64,000 bases of DNA, taken from Streptomyces sp. 11x1. GTDB taxonomy: Bacteria; Actinomycetota; Actinomycetes; Streptomycetales; Streptomycetaceae. Where the stretch lies: assembly GCF_032598905.1 (NCBI RefSeq), contig NZ_CP122458.1, positions 3,844,001-3,908,000 on the forward strand, written 5' to 3'. Below are positions 34,480-44,384 of this stretch, in pieces (position 1 is the first letter of the stretch; each line of letters opens with the position of its first letter). Both the position numbers and the translations under genes were made by a program. Below the pieces are notes generated by a model. That model saw nothing but the letters and a program-made list of their open reading frames with translations, made no database searches and had not been told where the DNA came from.

Positions 34480-35181
34480 GTGCCTCCTTTGACGGAGATC
34501 GATGAACAGGTCGTCTCTCGGCAGCAGGTCCGTGGGGGCTGGTCGCGCAGTTCCCCGCGCCCCTATCGGGGCGCTGCTGCGGGCGTCGGTCGAGCAACGC
34601 CCCGGCTCTACGCGCTCGACGGGCTGCGCCTGATAGCCGCTCTCGCCGTCGCCGCCTATCACTACGGCGGGCGTGACGGCGAGATCGCGAAGGCCTGGGG
34701 GGCCTCGCCCGCCGTGCAGTTCCCCACCGCCCACAGTTGGCTGGTGCACCGCGACCGCCGGGACACCGCCGCCTGGCTGATCGTGGTCTTCAGTCTGCTG
34801 CTGAGCCAGTACCAGACGTTCGAGGCGATGTGGCACGCCCCGAACGCGGACTACTTCTCCTACCGCTCCCAGCTCGGCATCGTCGTCGCCGTCACCGTCG
34901 GCTTCGTGGCCGTCGGTGCCGTGGCGCTGGGCCTGCTGAACCGTGTCGACCGGCCCTGGCTGACCACTGCGGGGGCCCTGACGTACCCCTTCTACCTGGT
35001 GCACTAGCATCTGGGCTGGCCGGTGGTGCGGGCACTGCACCAGGGGCTGGGCGTTCCGTCGGCCCTGACCGTCGCGCTCTCCGTGGCGCTGATGCTGGCG
35101 CTCGCCTGGCTGCTGCGCCGGTGGGTCGAACGTCCGTTGCAGCCGCTGCTGCGGACGTCGCTCGGTGGACGTCGGCGCTGA
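34480..35181 (+). pseudogene. Acyltransferase-3 family membrane protein, decayed
   Basis: Remnant of an O-acyltransferase of the acyltransferase-3 family. The normal start YALDGLRLIAALAVAAYHYG is present, but after FPTAHSW about 150-200 residues of TM helices are missing and the frame joins LVHRDRRDTAAWLIVVFSLL. The C-terminal helices follow (LGIVVAVTVGFVAVGAVALG, LTTAGALTYPFYLVH). A TAG at 35005-35007 sits where CAG is expected; translation past it gives HLGWPVVRALHQGLGVP and ends LGGRRR at a natural TGA. A copy of the dispersed repeat is read as coding sequence near its start. It presumably once decorated the wall polymer made next door. Confidence 0.8.
34538..34574. repeat. Copy of the dispersed repeat inside the acyltransferase remnant
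   Basis: GGCTGGTCGCGCAGTTCCCC is followed by GCGCCCC-TATC-GGGGCGC, a 7-bp stem. It lies within the 5' part of the decayed gene, translated as GWSRSSPRP, which has no family counterpart. It marks either the original start boundary or an insertion. Confidence 0.75.
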
Positions 35182-35346
35182 ACGGTCCCGGAACCTGGAA
35201 TTGGCCCACTGTTCATGCGACGCGAGGATTCGAAAACGCTTCCGCGGAGAGGCTCCGCAGCATCCTTGACCGGGCCAAAGGCATCTCATAGGTTCCTGGC
35301 CCGTTCGCCTGTTCGCCTCGTCGACGCAAGAAGGTCTTCCGTCCTC

Positions 35347-36288
35347 ATGACCTCTGAAATGACCTCTGAACACGGCACGGTCCGACTGCCCCGTGAGCTC
35401 GACGACGTCCCCGGCTGGTTCCCGGTGCTCGACCAACTGCTCGTCGACTGGTTCCTGAGCCGACAGGAGGTCGCGGGCGAGAGGGGCGACCTCCTGGAGG
35501 TCGGCGTCTACATGGGCAAGAGCGCCATCTTCCTCGGCCACCATCTCCAGGAGGGCGAGGCGTACACGGTCTGCGACCTCTTCGAGAGCGACGCACCGGA
35601 CGACGCCAACGCGGCGGAGGCCACCAAGTCGTACCGCAGCACGCTCACCCGCCGGGCCTTCGAGGCGAACTACCTCTCCTTCCACGACGAGCTGCCGCGG
35701 GTGCTGCAGGGGCCCAGCTCGGTCGTCCCCGGCGAGGTCGAGCCACGTTCCTGCCGTTTCGTGCACATCGACGCCTCGCACCTGTACGAGCACGTCGAGG
35801 CCGACATCACCGCCGCCCGGGACATCCTCCTGCCGGGAGGCCTGGTCGTCCTCGACGACTTCCGCTCGGAGCACACACCGGGCGTCTCCATCGCCGCGTG
35901 GGAGGCCGTCCTCAACCGGGGCCTCAACCCCGTCTGTCTCAGCACGCAGAAGCTGTACGGCACCTGGGACGACCCCGAACCTCTCCAGGAGGCGCTGCTC
36001 GCCATGGTCGCGGACCGGGACGACTGCCACCTCAGCAACCAGCAGGCCGCCGGTCACCGCATCCTGCGCCTGAAGTCCAGGGGCATGAAGGCCCCGGCCT
36101 TCCCGAAGTCCCGCCACTGGACCGAGCCCGAGGCGCCGACTCCCGCCCCGGCTGTGCCCGCACCCCAGCCCGCGGCCCGCCGCCGCCCACCCCGGAGCCC
36201 CGCCCGGAAGCTGGCCGCGGACCTGCTGCCTCCGGTGGTGACGAGGGCGATCAGGAAGGCGCGCGCGGCAAACCGACCGGGGAGGTGA
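35347..36288 (+). CDS. Class I SAM-dependent methyltransferase
   Basis: A 313-residue methyltransferase of the cephalosporin-hydroxylase/TylF-like group. The SAM-binding motif is LLEVGVYMGKSAIFLGHHL, then YTVCDLFESDAP (acidic residue for ribose), FVHIDASHLYEHVEADI and LVVLDDFRSEHTPGV. An Ala/Pro/Arg-rich C-terminal tail of about 60 residues is basic. The start repeats itself as MTSEMTSE, a 12-bp tandem duplication of ATGACCTCTGAA giving two in-frame ATGs, so the gene may start at either 35347 or 35359. Context suggests a role in modifying the surface glycopolymer. Confidence 0.87.
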   Translation: MTSEMTSEHGTVRLPRELDDVPGWFPVLDQLLVDWFLSRQEVAGERGDLLEVGVYMGKSAIFLGHHLQEGEAYTVCDLFESDAPDDANAAEATKSYRSTLTRRAFEANYLSFHDELPRVLQGPSSVVPGEVEPRSCRFVHIDASHLYEHVEADITAARDILLPGGLVVLDDFRSEHTPGVSIAAWEAVLNRGLNPVCLSTQKLYGTWDDPEPLQEALLAMVADRDDCHLSNQQAAGHRILRLKSRGMKAPAFPKSRHWTEPEAPTPAPAVPAPQPAARRRPPRSPARKLAADLLPPVVTRAIRKARAANRPGR

Positions 36289-36315
36289 GCCGGGGCGGGG
36301 AGGGGCGCGGAGGGG

Positions 36316-36969
36316 CTAGGCGCTGCTCGCCAGGGACAGCTTGACCGCGAAGCCCAGGAACAGGGCACCCGCCGCCGAGGTCGCCCCCGCCGACAGTCTC
36401 TTCCGGCGGCGGAACGTGGCGGCCAGCCTGGTGCCGCTGAAGATCAGCGCGCTCAGGTAGAGGAAGCTGGCGAGCTGGGCGCAGGCGCCGAGGACCACGA
36501 AGGAGAGCGCCGGGTAGGCATAGCCCGGGTCCACGAACTGCACGAAGAAGGCGACGAAGAAGAGGATCGCCTTCGGGTTCAGCAGACTGATCACCAGGGC
36601 CCGCCGGAACGGCCGCTCGCCCTCCGCGACCTCATCGCCCGGCCCCTCCACCACCCGCTCGCGGCGGCTGCGCCACATCGCCCACGCGGCCCGCAGCATC
36701 CCGATCGCCAGCCACGACAGATAGCCGGCGCCCGCGTACTTCACGATCCCGAACAGCACGGCGTTGGCCTGCAGCAGCGAGGCCACTCCCGCCGCCGACA
36801 AGGTCATCAGCACGGTGTCGCCGACCCATACGCCGGCGGCGGCCCGATACCCGGTCCGTATCCCGCGCCGGGCGGCCACGGACAGCACGTAGAGGGAGTT
36901 GGGGCCGGGCAGCAGCACGATCAGGACGAGGCCCGCCAGATAGGTGGGGAGGTCGATGACACCGAACAT
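36316..36969 (-). CDS. LysE/RhtB-family amino-acid exporter (LeuE-like)
   Basis: A 217-residue membrane exporter with six predicted helices. It carries the N-terminal family signature VLIVLLPGPNSLYVLSVAAR with GIRTGYRAAAGVWVGD, and NPKAILFFVAFFVQFV in the fifth region. Substrate is probably leucine-like or other amino acids. The ATG at 36969 (MFGVIDLPTY) is typical for this subfamily; another ATG at 36999 adds ten residues. Confidence 0.88.
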   Translation of the reverse strand: MFGVIDLPTYLAGLVLIVLLPGPNSLYVLSVAARRGIRTGYRAAAGVWVGDTVLMTLSAAGVASLLQANAVLFGIVKYAGAGYLSWLAIGMLRAAWAMWRSRRERVVEGPGDEVAEGERPFRRALVISLLNPKAILFFVAFFVQFVDPGYAYPALSFVVLGACAQLASFLYLSALIFSGTRLAATFRRRKRLSAGATSAAGALFLGFAVKLSLASSA

Positions 36970-37109
36970 GAGAAGGAGTGTCGCACGGAAGTCCGACATC
37001 CCGACATGCCCGTCCGAAGCCAGACGAATGCCATACAAGAGCCAGACAAAAGGGCGGTCGGAAGGCGGCCGTGGTCGATCGCGATCGACCGCAACTCACG
37101 CACGAGCGG

Positions 37110-38690
<1,581 letters not shown>

Positions 38691-38913
38691 GATGTGTGCC
38701 TCCGTCTTGCTCGTCGCTTCGGACGCTCGCTTGTTACTCGTCAGTACAACGGCCTTGGCGTCGGACTGTAGCGGCGACCGTTGGTCCGGTGGAGTGCCCC
38801 TGGCTGGGACCTTGCTCACAACCATGCCCGTTTGTTCGCGACGGCTCACGTCCGGGCAACCTGTCCGGGAAGAACGACCGGACGCGGCCGATCATGAGAC
38901 GACGGGGACCCCG

Positions 38914-39846
38914 ATGCGTACCAAGGACATGCGGAGATCGGTGGCCGCGATCGCGGCACTCGCCATGGCCGGCGCCTGCACGGCCCAGGGGATCGAGGTG
39001 CACGGCGGCCAGCGCCAGCCCGTGCGCGTCGACGGGAGCGCCACGCCGAACGGCACTCCGAAGCAGGACGAAGGCGACGGCGACGGCGACGGCGGGGACC
39101 AGGCCGCGGGCGGGAGCCGAGGAAGCGGAAACGGAGGAAGCGGGAACGACGGCAAGGGGGTGCCCGAGGAGGCCCCGACGACCGCGCCGCCCTCCCCCAC
39201 CCCCGCACCCCCCGCCCCGGTCCTCTGGTCCCAGGGCGACGAGGGCCTCGACGTACGCGAGTTGCAGGCCCGGCTGCGGCAGGTCGCCTGGCTCTTCGCG
39301 GGGCCCACGGGGACGTACGACGACCTGACGGTCCAGGCGGTCAAGGGCTTCCAGGGCAAGCGGGGGTTGCCGCGGACCGGGAAGACGGACAGCGTGACGT
39401 GGGCGCGGCTGCTGAACATGACGCGGGAGCCCGGCAAGTGGGAGCTGTACGCCTACGGCGGGCAGCCGGCCGCGTCACCCGATCCGCGCTGCATGACGGG
39501 CCGGGTGCTGTGCATCAGCAAGACGAGCCGCACGCTGCGCTGGATGGTGGACGGCAGGACGCTGACGACGGTCGAGGTGCGGTTCGGCTCGGATTACACC
39601 CCGACCCGGGAGGGCCTCTTCAGCGTCTACTTCAAGTCCCGCGACCACTGGTCGACCCTGTACGACACCCCGATGCCGTACGCGATGTTCTTCAGCGGCG
39701 GCCAGGCCGTCCACTACTCCTCCGACTTCGCGGCCCGTGGGTACTACGGGGCCTCGCACGGCTGCGTCAACGTCCGGGACAAGGCGGCGATCGCGCGGCT
39801 GTTCGACCAGGTCAGGAACGGCGACAAGGTCGTCGTGTACTGGTGA
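38914..39846 (+). CDS. Exported L,D-transpeptidase with peptidoglycan-binding domain
   Basis: A 310-residue lipoprotein. The signal has lipobox ALAMAGAC, followed by a low-complexity Gly/Asp/Pro-rich linker to about residue 105. A PG_binding_1 domain follows (GDEGLDVRELQARLRQVAW, AVKGFQGKRGLPRTG). The C-terminal YkuD domain contains HYSSDFAARGYYGASHGCVN, with the SHGCVN catalytic Cys and His. It cross-links or anchors peptidoglycan via 3-3 linkages outside the membrane. Confidence 0.92.
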   Translation: MRTKDMRRSVAAIAALAMAGACTAQGIEVHGGQRQPVRVDGSATPNGTPKQDEGDGDGDGGDQAAGGSRGSGNGGSGNDGKGVPEEAPTTAPPSPTPAPPAPVLWSQGDEGLDVRELQARLRQVAWLFAGPTGTYDDLTVQAVKGFQGKRGLPRTGKTDSVTWARLLNMTREPGKWELYAYGGQPAASPDPRCMTGRVLCISKTSRTLRWMVDGRTLTTVEVRFGSDYTPTREGLFSVYFKSRDHWSTLYDTPMPYAMFFSGGQAVHYSSDFAARGYYGASHGCVNVRDKAAIARLFDQVRNGDKVVVYW

Positions 39847-39871
39847 CGCGTGACTGGTGACGGAAGATTTC

Positions 39872-39885
39872 GTGACGTGCGTCAC
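39872..39885. promoter_or_regulatory. Crp-like palindrome in the spacer after the L,D-transpeptidase
   Basis: GTGACG-TG-CGTCAC is a perfect dyad fitting the Streptomyces Crp pattern GTG-N6-GNCAC. The nearest downstream start on the plus strand is far away, so it might equally be a transcript-end hairpin. The spacer (39847-40160) also holds the G-run tract and no gene. Confidence 0.4.
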
Positions 39886-39918
39886 ATGACGCATAGCGGG
39901 AGGGCGCCAGGCGCGTCA

Positions 39919-39962
39919 GGGGGAGTACGGGGTCACGGGGGACCACGGGGGAAATACGGGGG
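39919..39962 (+). other. G-quadruplex-type tract with five G-runs
   Basis: Five runs of 5, 4, 5, 5 and 5 G are separated by loops of 5, 4, 5 and 6 bases on the plus strand, downstream of the L,D-transpeptidase stop. This meets the standard G4+N1-7 rule with a spare run and is the strongest such tract in the window. Folding is inferred. Confidence 0.55.
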
Positions 39963-40160
39963 TTATGAGGCGCGGGCGGGACCGGGGGAACGTGTCCCGC
40001 CCGCGCCGAGGTGCACGAGCCGTAGGTACGGGGGGAACCCCGGCTCAGTGCGACGGCCGATGACCAGTCGGCTCACTCATTACTGCGCCGGGGCCGCCAA
40101 AAGTGTTACCCGTTCCGCGAAAGAATTCGTGACGGATGCGAAAGCACAGGTCAGGAGGGG

Positions 40161-41474
40161 TCAGGAGGGGGTGATGCGGACGGCGACTTCGGTCCGCGCC
40201 GCTGAGGCGAGCTGACTCCGGTGGCCGTTGCCCCCGTTGCCCCCGTTGCCCTTGCCGCCCTTGTTCCCCTGGCCGCCCTTGCCGTGGCCATGGCCCTTGC
40301 CATGACCGCTGCCCTTGCCCTGGCCCTTGCCGTGCCCGGGGCGGTTCTTGCCCTTGCCGTCGCCGTGCCCGCCGCGGTGGGAGTCGTCGTCCTCGTCGGA
40401 GTCGCCGCCGGACCGCGGGCTGCCGTCACCGCCACCGGACCGGCCGGTGGAGTCACCTGAGTCCGCCGTACCGGACCCGCTCCCTGTGCCCCGGCCCACC
40501 CCGGTGCCCTCGCCCGGCCGCTTCTTCTTCGTGCCGGGGTAGTCGGAGCCGCCGGCCAGGACGCCCTCGCAGTACCGCTTCAGCTGCCCCTTGCCCTTGC
40601 CGCCCGCCGCGTCCTCCAGGCCGCGCCGACGGTCGGCCCCCAGGTCCTTGCCGTCGCGAACGTCACGGCAGGCGGAGCGGACCTTGTCCCACCACTCCTG
40701 GCCGGACGTGCCGTTCTTCCCGGAGTCCCCGGTCCGCCCGTCCTCGTCGGTGCCGTCACCGGAGGGGGCGTCGCCCTGCGCGGAGCCGTCCGGGGTCATC
40801 TCGGGTTTCGTGTCGCCCCACGCCCCCCGTCGGCCGTCGCCGTCCTGCGCTTTCGGTGACGGCGACGGCGACAGCAGCGGCCGGTCCGGCGACTGGCCGG
40901 CGGAGACGGTGGCGGAGGGTTCCGGTTCGCCGTCGCGGAACGCGGTCAGCGCACCGCCGCCGACCGCCACCGCGACCCCGCCGAGCATCCCGGCGGCCAC
41001 GGCCGCGACCAGCCCGAACCGTACCGGCCTGCCCCAACGGGCCCGGTGTCCGTCGACCCCTGCCGGGCGCCCGGGACGTCCCAGGCGGACGAGCCCCGCG
41101 TCGGCGGCGGGCGTGTCGGCGGTGTGCGTACGGCTGCCACTGCCGCGGCCGGGCTCCACGGCCCGCCCGCCGTCGGACGAGAGGGCGGAACGGGCGGAGG
41201 TGGAGGAGGCAGAGGTGGCGGAGGTGGCGGACGTGGTCGCGTCGGAGGCGCGCGCTGTTCGCGCGCTGCGGAAGGCAGCCAACGCCGCTTCCTCGCCGGG
41301 GAGTTCGGGGCTCCGCGAGGACACCGGGGCGACATCGGCGGTCAGCGCGCCGAGCGCCTCGGCGAGCCGGGCGGCACGGTCACGGGTGTCGGCGTCGACG
41401 GCTTCGAGGGGCTCCCCACGCAGCAGCCGCTCCGCGGCGTCGCGGTTGAGCCACCTGTACTGCTCGTCGGCCAT
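40161..41474 (-). CDS. Single-pass membrane protein paired with an ECF sigma factor
   Basis: A 437-residue protein. The N-terminal cytoplasmic part (YRWLNRDAAERLLRGEPLEA, AEALGALTADVAPV, EEAALAAFRSAR) resembles the sigma-partner region of its paralogue at 42.5-43.5 kb. One TM helix (FGLVAAVAAGMLGGVAVAVGG) leads to a long exported region with WWDKVRSACRDVRDGKDL and then a very Gly/Lys/His-rich tail (GKGQGKGSGHGKGHGHGKG). Its ATG overlaps the sigma factor stop by one base (TGATG). An anti-sigma role is inferred from layout; no zinc-binding anti-sigma motif is seen. Confidence 0.82.
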   Translation of the reverse strand: MADEQYRWLNRDAAERLLRGEPLEAVDADTRDRAARLAEALGALTADVAPVSSRSPELPGEEAALAAFRSARTARASDATTSATSATSASSTSARSALSSDGGRAVEPGRGSGSRTHTADTPAADAGLVRLGRPGRPAGVDGHRARWGRPVRFGLVAAVAAGMLGGVAVAVGGGALTAFRDGEPEPSATVSAGQSPDRPLLSPSPSPKAQDGDGRRGAWGDTKPEMTPDGSAQGDAPSGDGTDEDGRTGDSGKNGTSGQEWWDKVRSACRDVRDGKDLGADRRRGLEDAAGGKGKGQLKRYCEGVLAGGSDYPGTKKKRPGEGTGVGRGTGSGSGTADSGDSTGRSGGGDGSPRSGGDSDEDDDSHRGGHGDGKGKNRPGHGKGQGKGSGHGKGHGHGKGGQGNKGGKGNGGNGGNGHRSQLASAARTEVAVRITPS

Positions 41475-42160
41475 CACACATCCTTCTGCGTCCGCCAACG
41501 CGTATGCGTCACACCGGCGGACGAAGCCGCGCGTGCGCGCGGCCCTCTCGGTGGGGGTACGGCGTCCAGCGGATCGCCGGACTCCGGGTCGGCCTCACCG
41601 GCCGTCTCCGGATTCTCCCCGATCAGTTCGGCGAGCCGTTTCAGACCCCGGTGCGCGGCCGTCCGTACGGCTCCCGCACGCTTGCCCAGGGTCGCGGCCG
41701 CGGTCTTCGCGTCGAGTCCGACGACGACCCGCAGGACCACCGCCTCCGCCTGGTCCTGCGGCAGCTGGGCGATGAGGGAGAGCGTGCGGCCGGTGGCCAG
41801 GGCCTCCATCGCCTCGCCGGCCGTGTCGGACTCGGCGGCCCTGCCGGTCAGCTCGGTCTCGTCGCCGCCTATCGCGGGCCTGCGCCCCCGCATGCGTATG
41901 TGGTCGAGGGCCCGGTTACGGGCGATCCGCGCGGCCCAGCCGCGGAACCGGTCGGCGTCACCGCTGAACCGCTCCAGGTCACGGGCTATCTGGAGCCAGG
42001 ACTCGGAGGTGACGTCCTCCGCGTCCGGATCGCCGACCAGCGTGCGCACGTACCCGAGCAGCCGTGGGTGCACCGAGCGGTACACAGTCCGGAACGCGGT
42101 CTCGTCCCCGTCCTGTGCCGCAAGCACCGCGGCGGTCAGCTCCGCGTCGTCCCCCAGCAC
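41474..42160 (-). CDS. ECF-family RNA polymerase sigma factor, second of two paralogues
   Basis: About 228 residues from the GTG at 42160. Region 2: FRTVYRSVHPRLLGYVRTLV, AEDVTSESWLQIARDL, FRGWAARIARNRALDHIRMR. Region 4: PQDQAEAVVLRVVVGLDAKT, AATLGKRAGAVRTAAHRGLK with the RLAEL end. The start is uncertain: an ATG at 42352 adds 64 low-complexity residues, whereas AGAGGGG upstream of the GTG and alignment with the paralogue favour 42160. It is closely similar to the 43.5-44.0 kb factor, so the two sigma/membrane pairs arose by duplication. It is transcribed into its membrane partner. Confidence 0.85.
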   Translation of the reverse strand: MLGDDAELTAAVLAAQDGDETAFRTVYRSVHPRLLGYVRTLVGDPDAEDVTSESWLQIARDLERFSGDADRFRGWAARIARNRALDHIRMRGRRPAIGGDETELTGRAAESDTAGEAMEALATGRTLSLIAQLPQDQAEAVVLRVVVGLDAKTAAATLGKRAGAVRTAAHRGLKRLAELIGENPETAGEADPESGDPLDAVPPPRGPRARAASSAGVTHTRWRTQKDV

Positions 42161-42544
42161 CCGCGCGCGCCCCTCTTTGCGCTTCGACCGGGCCGCTCTC
42201 GCGGACCGAGTCCTCGCTGTCGTGGTCGTGGTCCTCAATGAATCCTGCGGTGCCGGGCCGTCGATGGTTGTGGTGGTCTTCCGCCATCCACGATCCGGCG
42301 CGAATGGCACGTTACGGCCTGAAACCGCTGGGCGTCCATGTCCGTAGAACATGCAACTAACTCGTGATGCGGCGAGGTGTGACAGAAAACGTGGACGCGG
42401 CGCTGTAGGTAGTACGGGTCGCCGCGCGGCCCGTGCCGCGCGACGGTCGGGGCCTCTCCTGTGGGGGGTGGCGGCCCCGACCGTTGCCATCGGCGGAGTG
42501 GCCGGGTGTCTTGCGAGTACGGGGGTCTTGCGAGCACGCCGGCC

Positions 42545-43456
42545 TCACTTCGTTCTCCGCGCCTCCTGAGGCGTTTCCGGCGCGGCCTGCGCCTTCGGTC
42601 CGGTCGGCCCGTTCGTCTCTCCGGGCCGGGGGGACTCCGGCCGGCTGTCGGCGCCGACCTCTCCGCTGCCGTTGCCGGAACCACTGCCGATGCCGTTGCC
42701 GGAGCCATTGCCGTTGCCGGTGCCCACGCCCGTGCCCGTGCCGTCGCCTGTGCGAGTGCCGCCCGTGCCCTTGCCGTCGTTCTGTCGGTCCTTCTGTCGG
42801 TCGGCCCGCCGGTCGGACTCGTCCGGGTTCCGGGACGCGCCGTCCTGGTCGGGCGTGCCGGAGGAGTCCGGTGCCGGAGGAGCCGTACGCGGAACGTCCG
42901 CGGGGCCGGGCCAGGTCGGGGCGCCGTCGGTGGTGCGGTCGTGCCGTTCGCGGTTCTCGTAGCTGCCGTGCTCCCGATCGGCTTCCTTGTCGCCGCGCGC
43001 GGCCGAGCCGATCGCCGCGAAGGCGACCCCGCCGAGGGTGAGGCTGGCCAGCAGGACGGCCAGGGTGGTGCGGACGGAGAGCTGGACGCGGCGCCGTGCG
43101 TTGGGCCGCCAGTCGTCGCGCCGCCGGGTGCGTGCGGTGCGGCCCCCGCTCTCCCGCGCGGCCCGGAAGGCGGCCACGGCTCGTGCCTCCCCCGCGCTGT
43201 CGGCCGGCGCGTCGGCACGCACGGCGGCGGCGAGAAGCGAATCGACGGAGGGGGTGTCCCGCACGGCGGCAGGCGAGGTGTCAGGGTAGGCGGGAGACGG
43301 GGCGTCCCGGAACTCGGGGGACGGTGGGACGGAGGCAGCGGAGGTGTCGTCCCGCTCTCCGTTGTCAGGCCGGTCGCTCATGTCCGGCTCCGTCCTGCCC
43401 GACGGCATCTCGCGCCCTTCCCTCTCGCCGTGCGTCCCGGCGTCGCTGTCGGTCAT
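42545..43456 (-). CDS. Single-pass membrane protein paired with the first ECF sigma factor
   Basis: A 303-residue protein. An N-terminal cytoplasmic stretch of about 130 residues (SVDSLLAAAVRADAPADSAG, EARAVAAFRAARESGGRTAR) precedes one TM helix (LAVLLASLTLGGVAFAAIG) and an exported Asp/Arg/Gly-rich tail containing GNGNGSGNGIGSGSGNGSG. The layout parallels 40161-41474, including the EAxAAFRxAR block. The start overlaps the sigma stop by 4 bp. A likely membrane partner, perhaps anti-sigma; unproven. Confidence 0.8.
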   Translation of the reverse strand: MTDSDAGTHGEREGREMPSGRTEPDMSDRPDNGERDDTSAASVPPSPEFRDAPSPAYPDTSPAAVRDTPSVDSLLAAAVRADAPADSAGEARAVAAFRAARESGGRTARTRRRDDWRPNARRRVQLSVRTTLAVLLASLTLGGVAFAAIGSAARGDKEADREHGSYENRERHDRTTDGAPTWPGPADVPRTAPPAPDSSGTPDQDGASRNPDESDRRADRQKDRQNDGKGTGGTRTGDGTGTGVGTGNGNGSGNGIGSGSGNGSGEVGADSRPESPRPGETNGPTGPKAQAAPETPQEARRTK

Positions 43457-44043
43457 CTCGACTCCCCCAGCGTCCGGGGGCCGTCATCCGTCACACCCTC
43501 GCTCCGCAGGAGCTGGGCGAGACGCTTCAGGCCCCGGTGGGTGGCGGTACGGACCGCGCCGGGGCGCTTGCCGAGGACACGGGCGGCGGCGGGGCCGTCG
43601 AGGCCGACGACCACGCGCAGCAGCACGGCCTCGGCCTGGTCACGCGGCAGCCGGGCGACCAGTGCAAGGGCCTGTTCGGTGGAAAGGCTCTCCAGCGCCT
43701 GGTCCGGGGTGCTGTGCGTGCCGGGCAGTTCCAGCAGGTCGTTCTCCAGCGCGGTCGCCCGGGGTCTGACCCGCTGGCGCCGCAGATGGTCCAGGGCCCG
43801 GTGCCGGGCGATGGTCGCGCTCCAGCCGCGGAAGCCCGCGCCGTCGCCCTTGAACCGCCCGAGGTCCCGTGCGATCTCCAGCCAGGCGTCCGAGGCGACA
43901 TCCTCCGCGTCGTCCCCGACGATGCCGCGCAGATACCCCAGCAGCCCCGGCTGCACGAGCCGGTACGCCACCGCGAACGCGGCCTCGTCCCCGGCCTGGG
44001 CCCGCGCGACGGCCGCGCCCAGCTCCCCGTCGTAGGCCTGCAC
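43453..44043 (-). CDS. ECF-family RNA polymerase sigma factor, first of two paralogues
   Basis: About 196 residues from the GTG at 44043. Region 2: VAYRLVQPGLLGYLRGIVGD, AEDVASDAWLEIARDLGRF, FRGWSATIARHRALDHLRRQ. Region 4: PRDQAEAVLLRVVVGLDGPA and RVLGKRPGAVRTATHRGLKR. A TTG at 44091 would add 16 residues. A GGGAGGGG lies 12 or so bases upstream of the GTG. Spacer 44044-44384 toward the amidase gene contains divergent promoters and no gene. Confidence 0.87.
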   Translation of the reverse strand: MQAYDGELGAAVARAQAGDEAAFAVAYRLVQPGLLGYLRGIVGDDAEDVASDAWLEIARDLGRFKGDGAGFRGWSATIARHRALDHLRRQRVRPRATALENDLLELPGTHSTPDQALESLSTEQALALVARLPRDQAEAVLLRVVVGLDGPAAARVLGKRPGAVRTATHRGLKRLAQLLRSEGVTDDGPRTLGESR

Positions 44044-44384
44044 GCGCCGCGGTTCCCCTCCCTGGCCCCGAACTGTCCGGGACAGTGCCAAGTCAGTGCC
44101 GGGATCGCCTTCCGAGGGCCGTCCCGGCCAACGCCCAGGCCCCCACGTTGATCTGCGTCACGCCTCGCGGAAGTGTCACAGCGGCCGGTACACCCCGCGC
44201 ATCACCCCTCCGCCCTCCGGGCATTGGCCGCACATCGCCCGGAAGCGGGAAGACCGCCCCCGCGTGACATAGGCCACACCCGCACCCCCCGATGCCGATC
44301 TCCGTGAAGTCCTGTGCGCTGAATAGAGGGGCCACCCCTGCGCCGGGGCGGCGCCTTCGTACCGTTCATCCAGGGGTGGGGCAT

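Noticed and set aside
44093..44335. Minus-strand 80-codon frame in the amidase/sigma spacer
   Set aside because: No ribosome site and no family; divergent promoters fit better.
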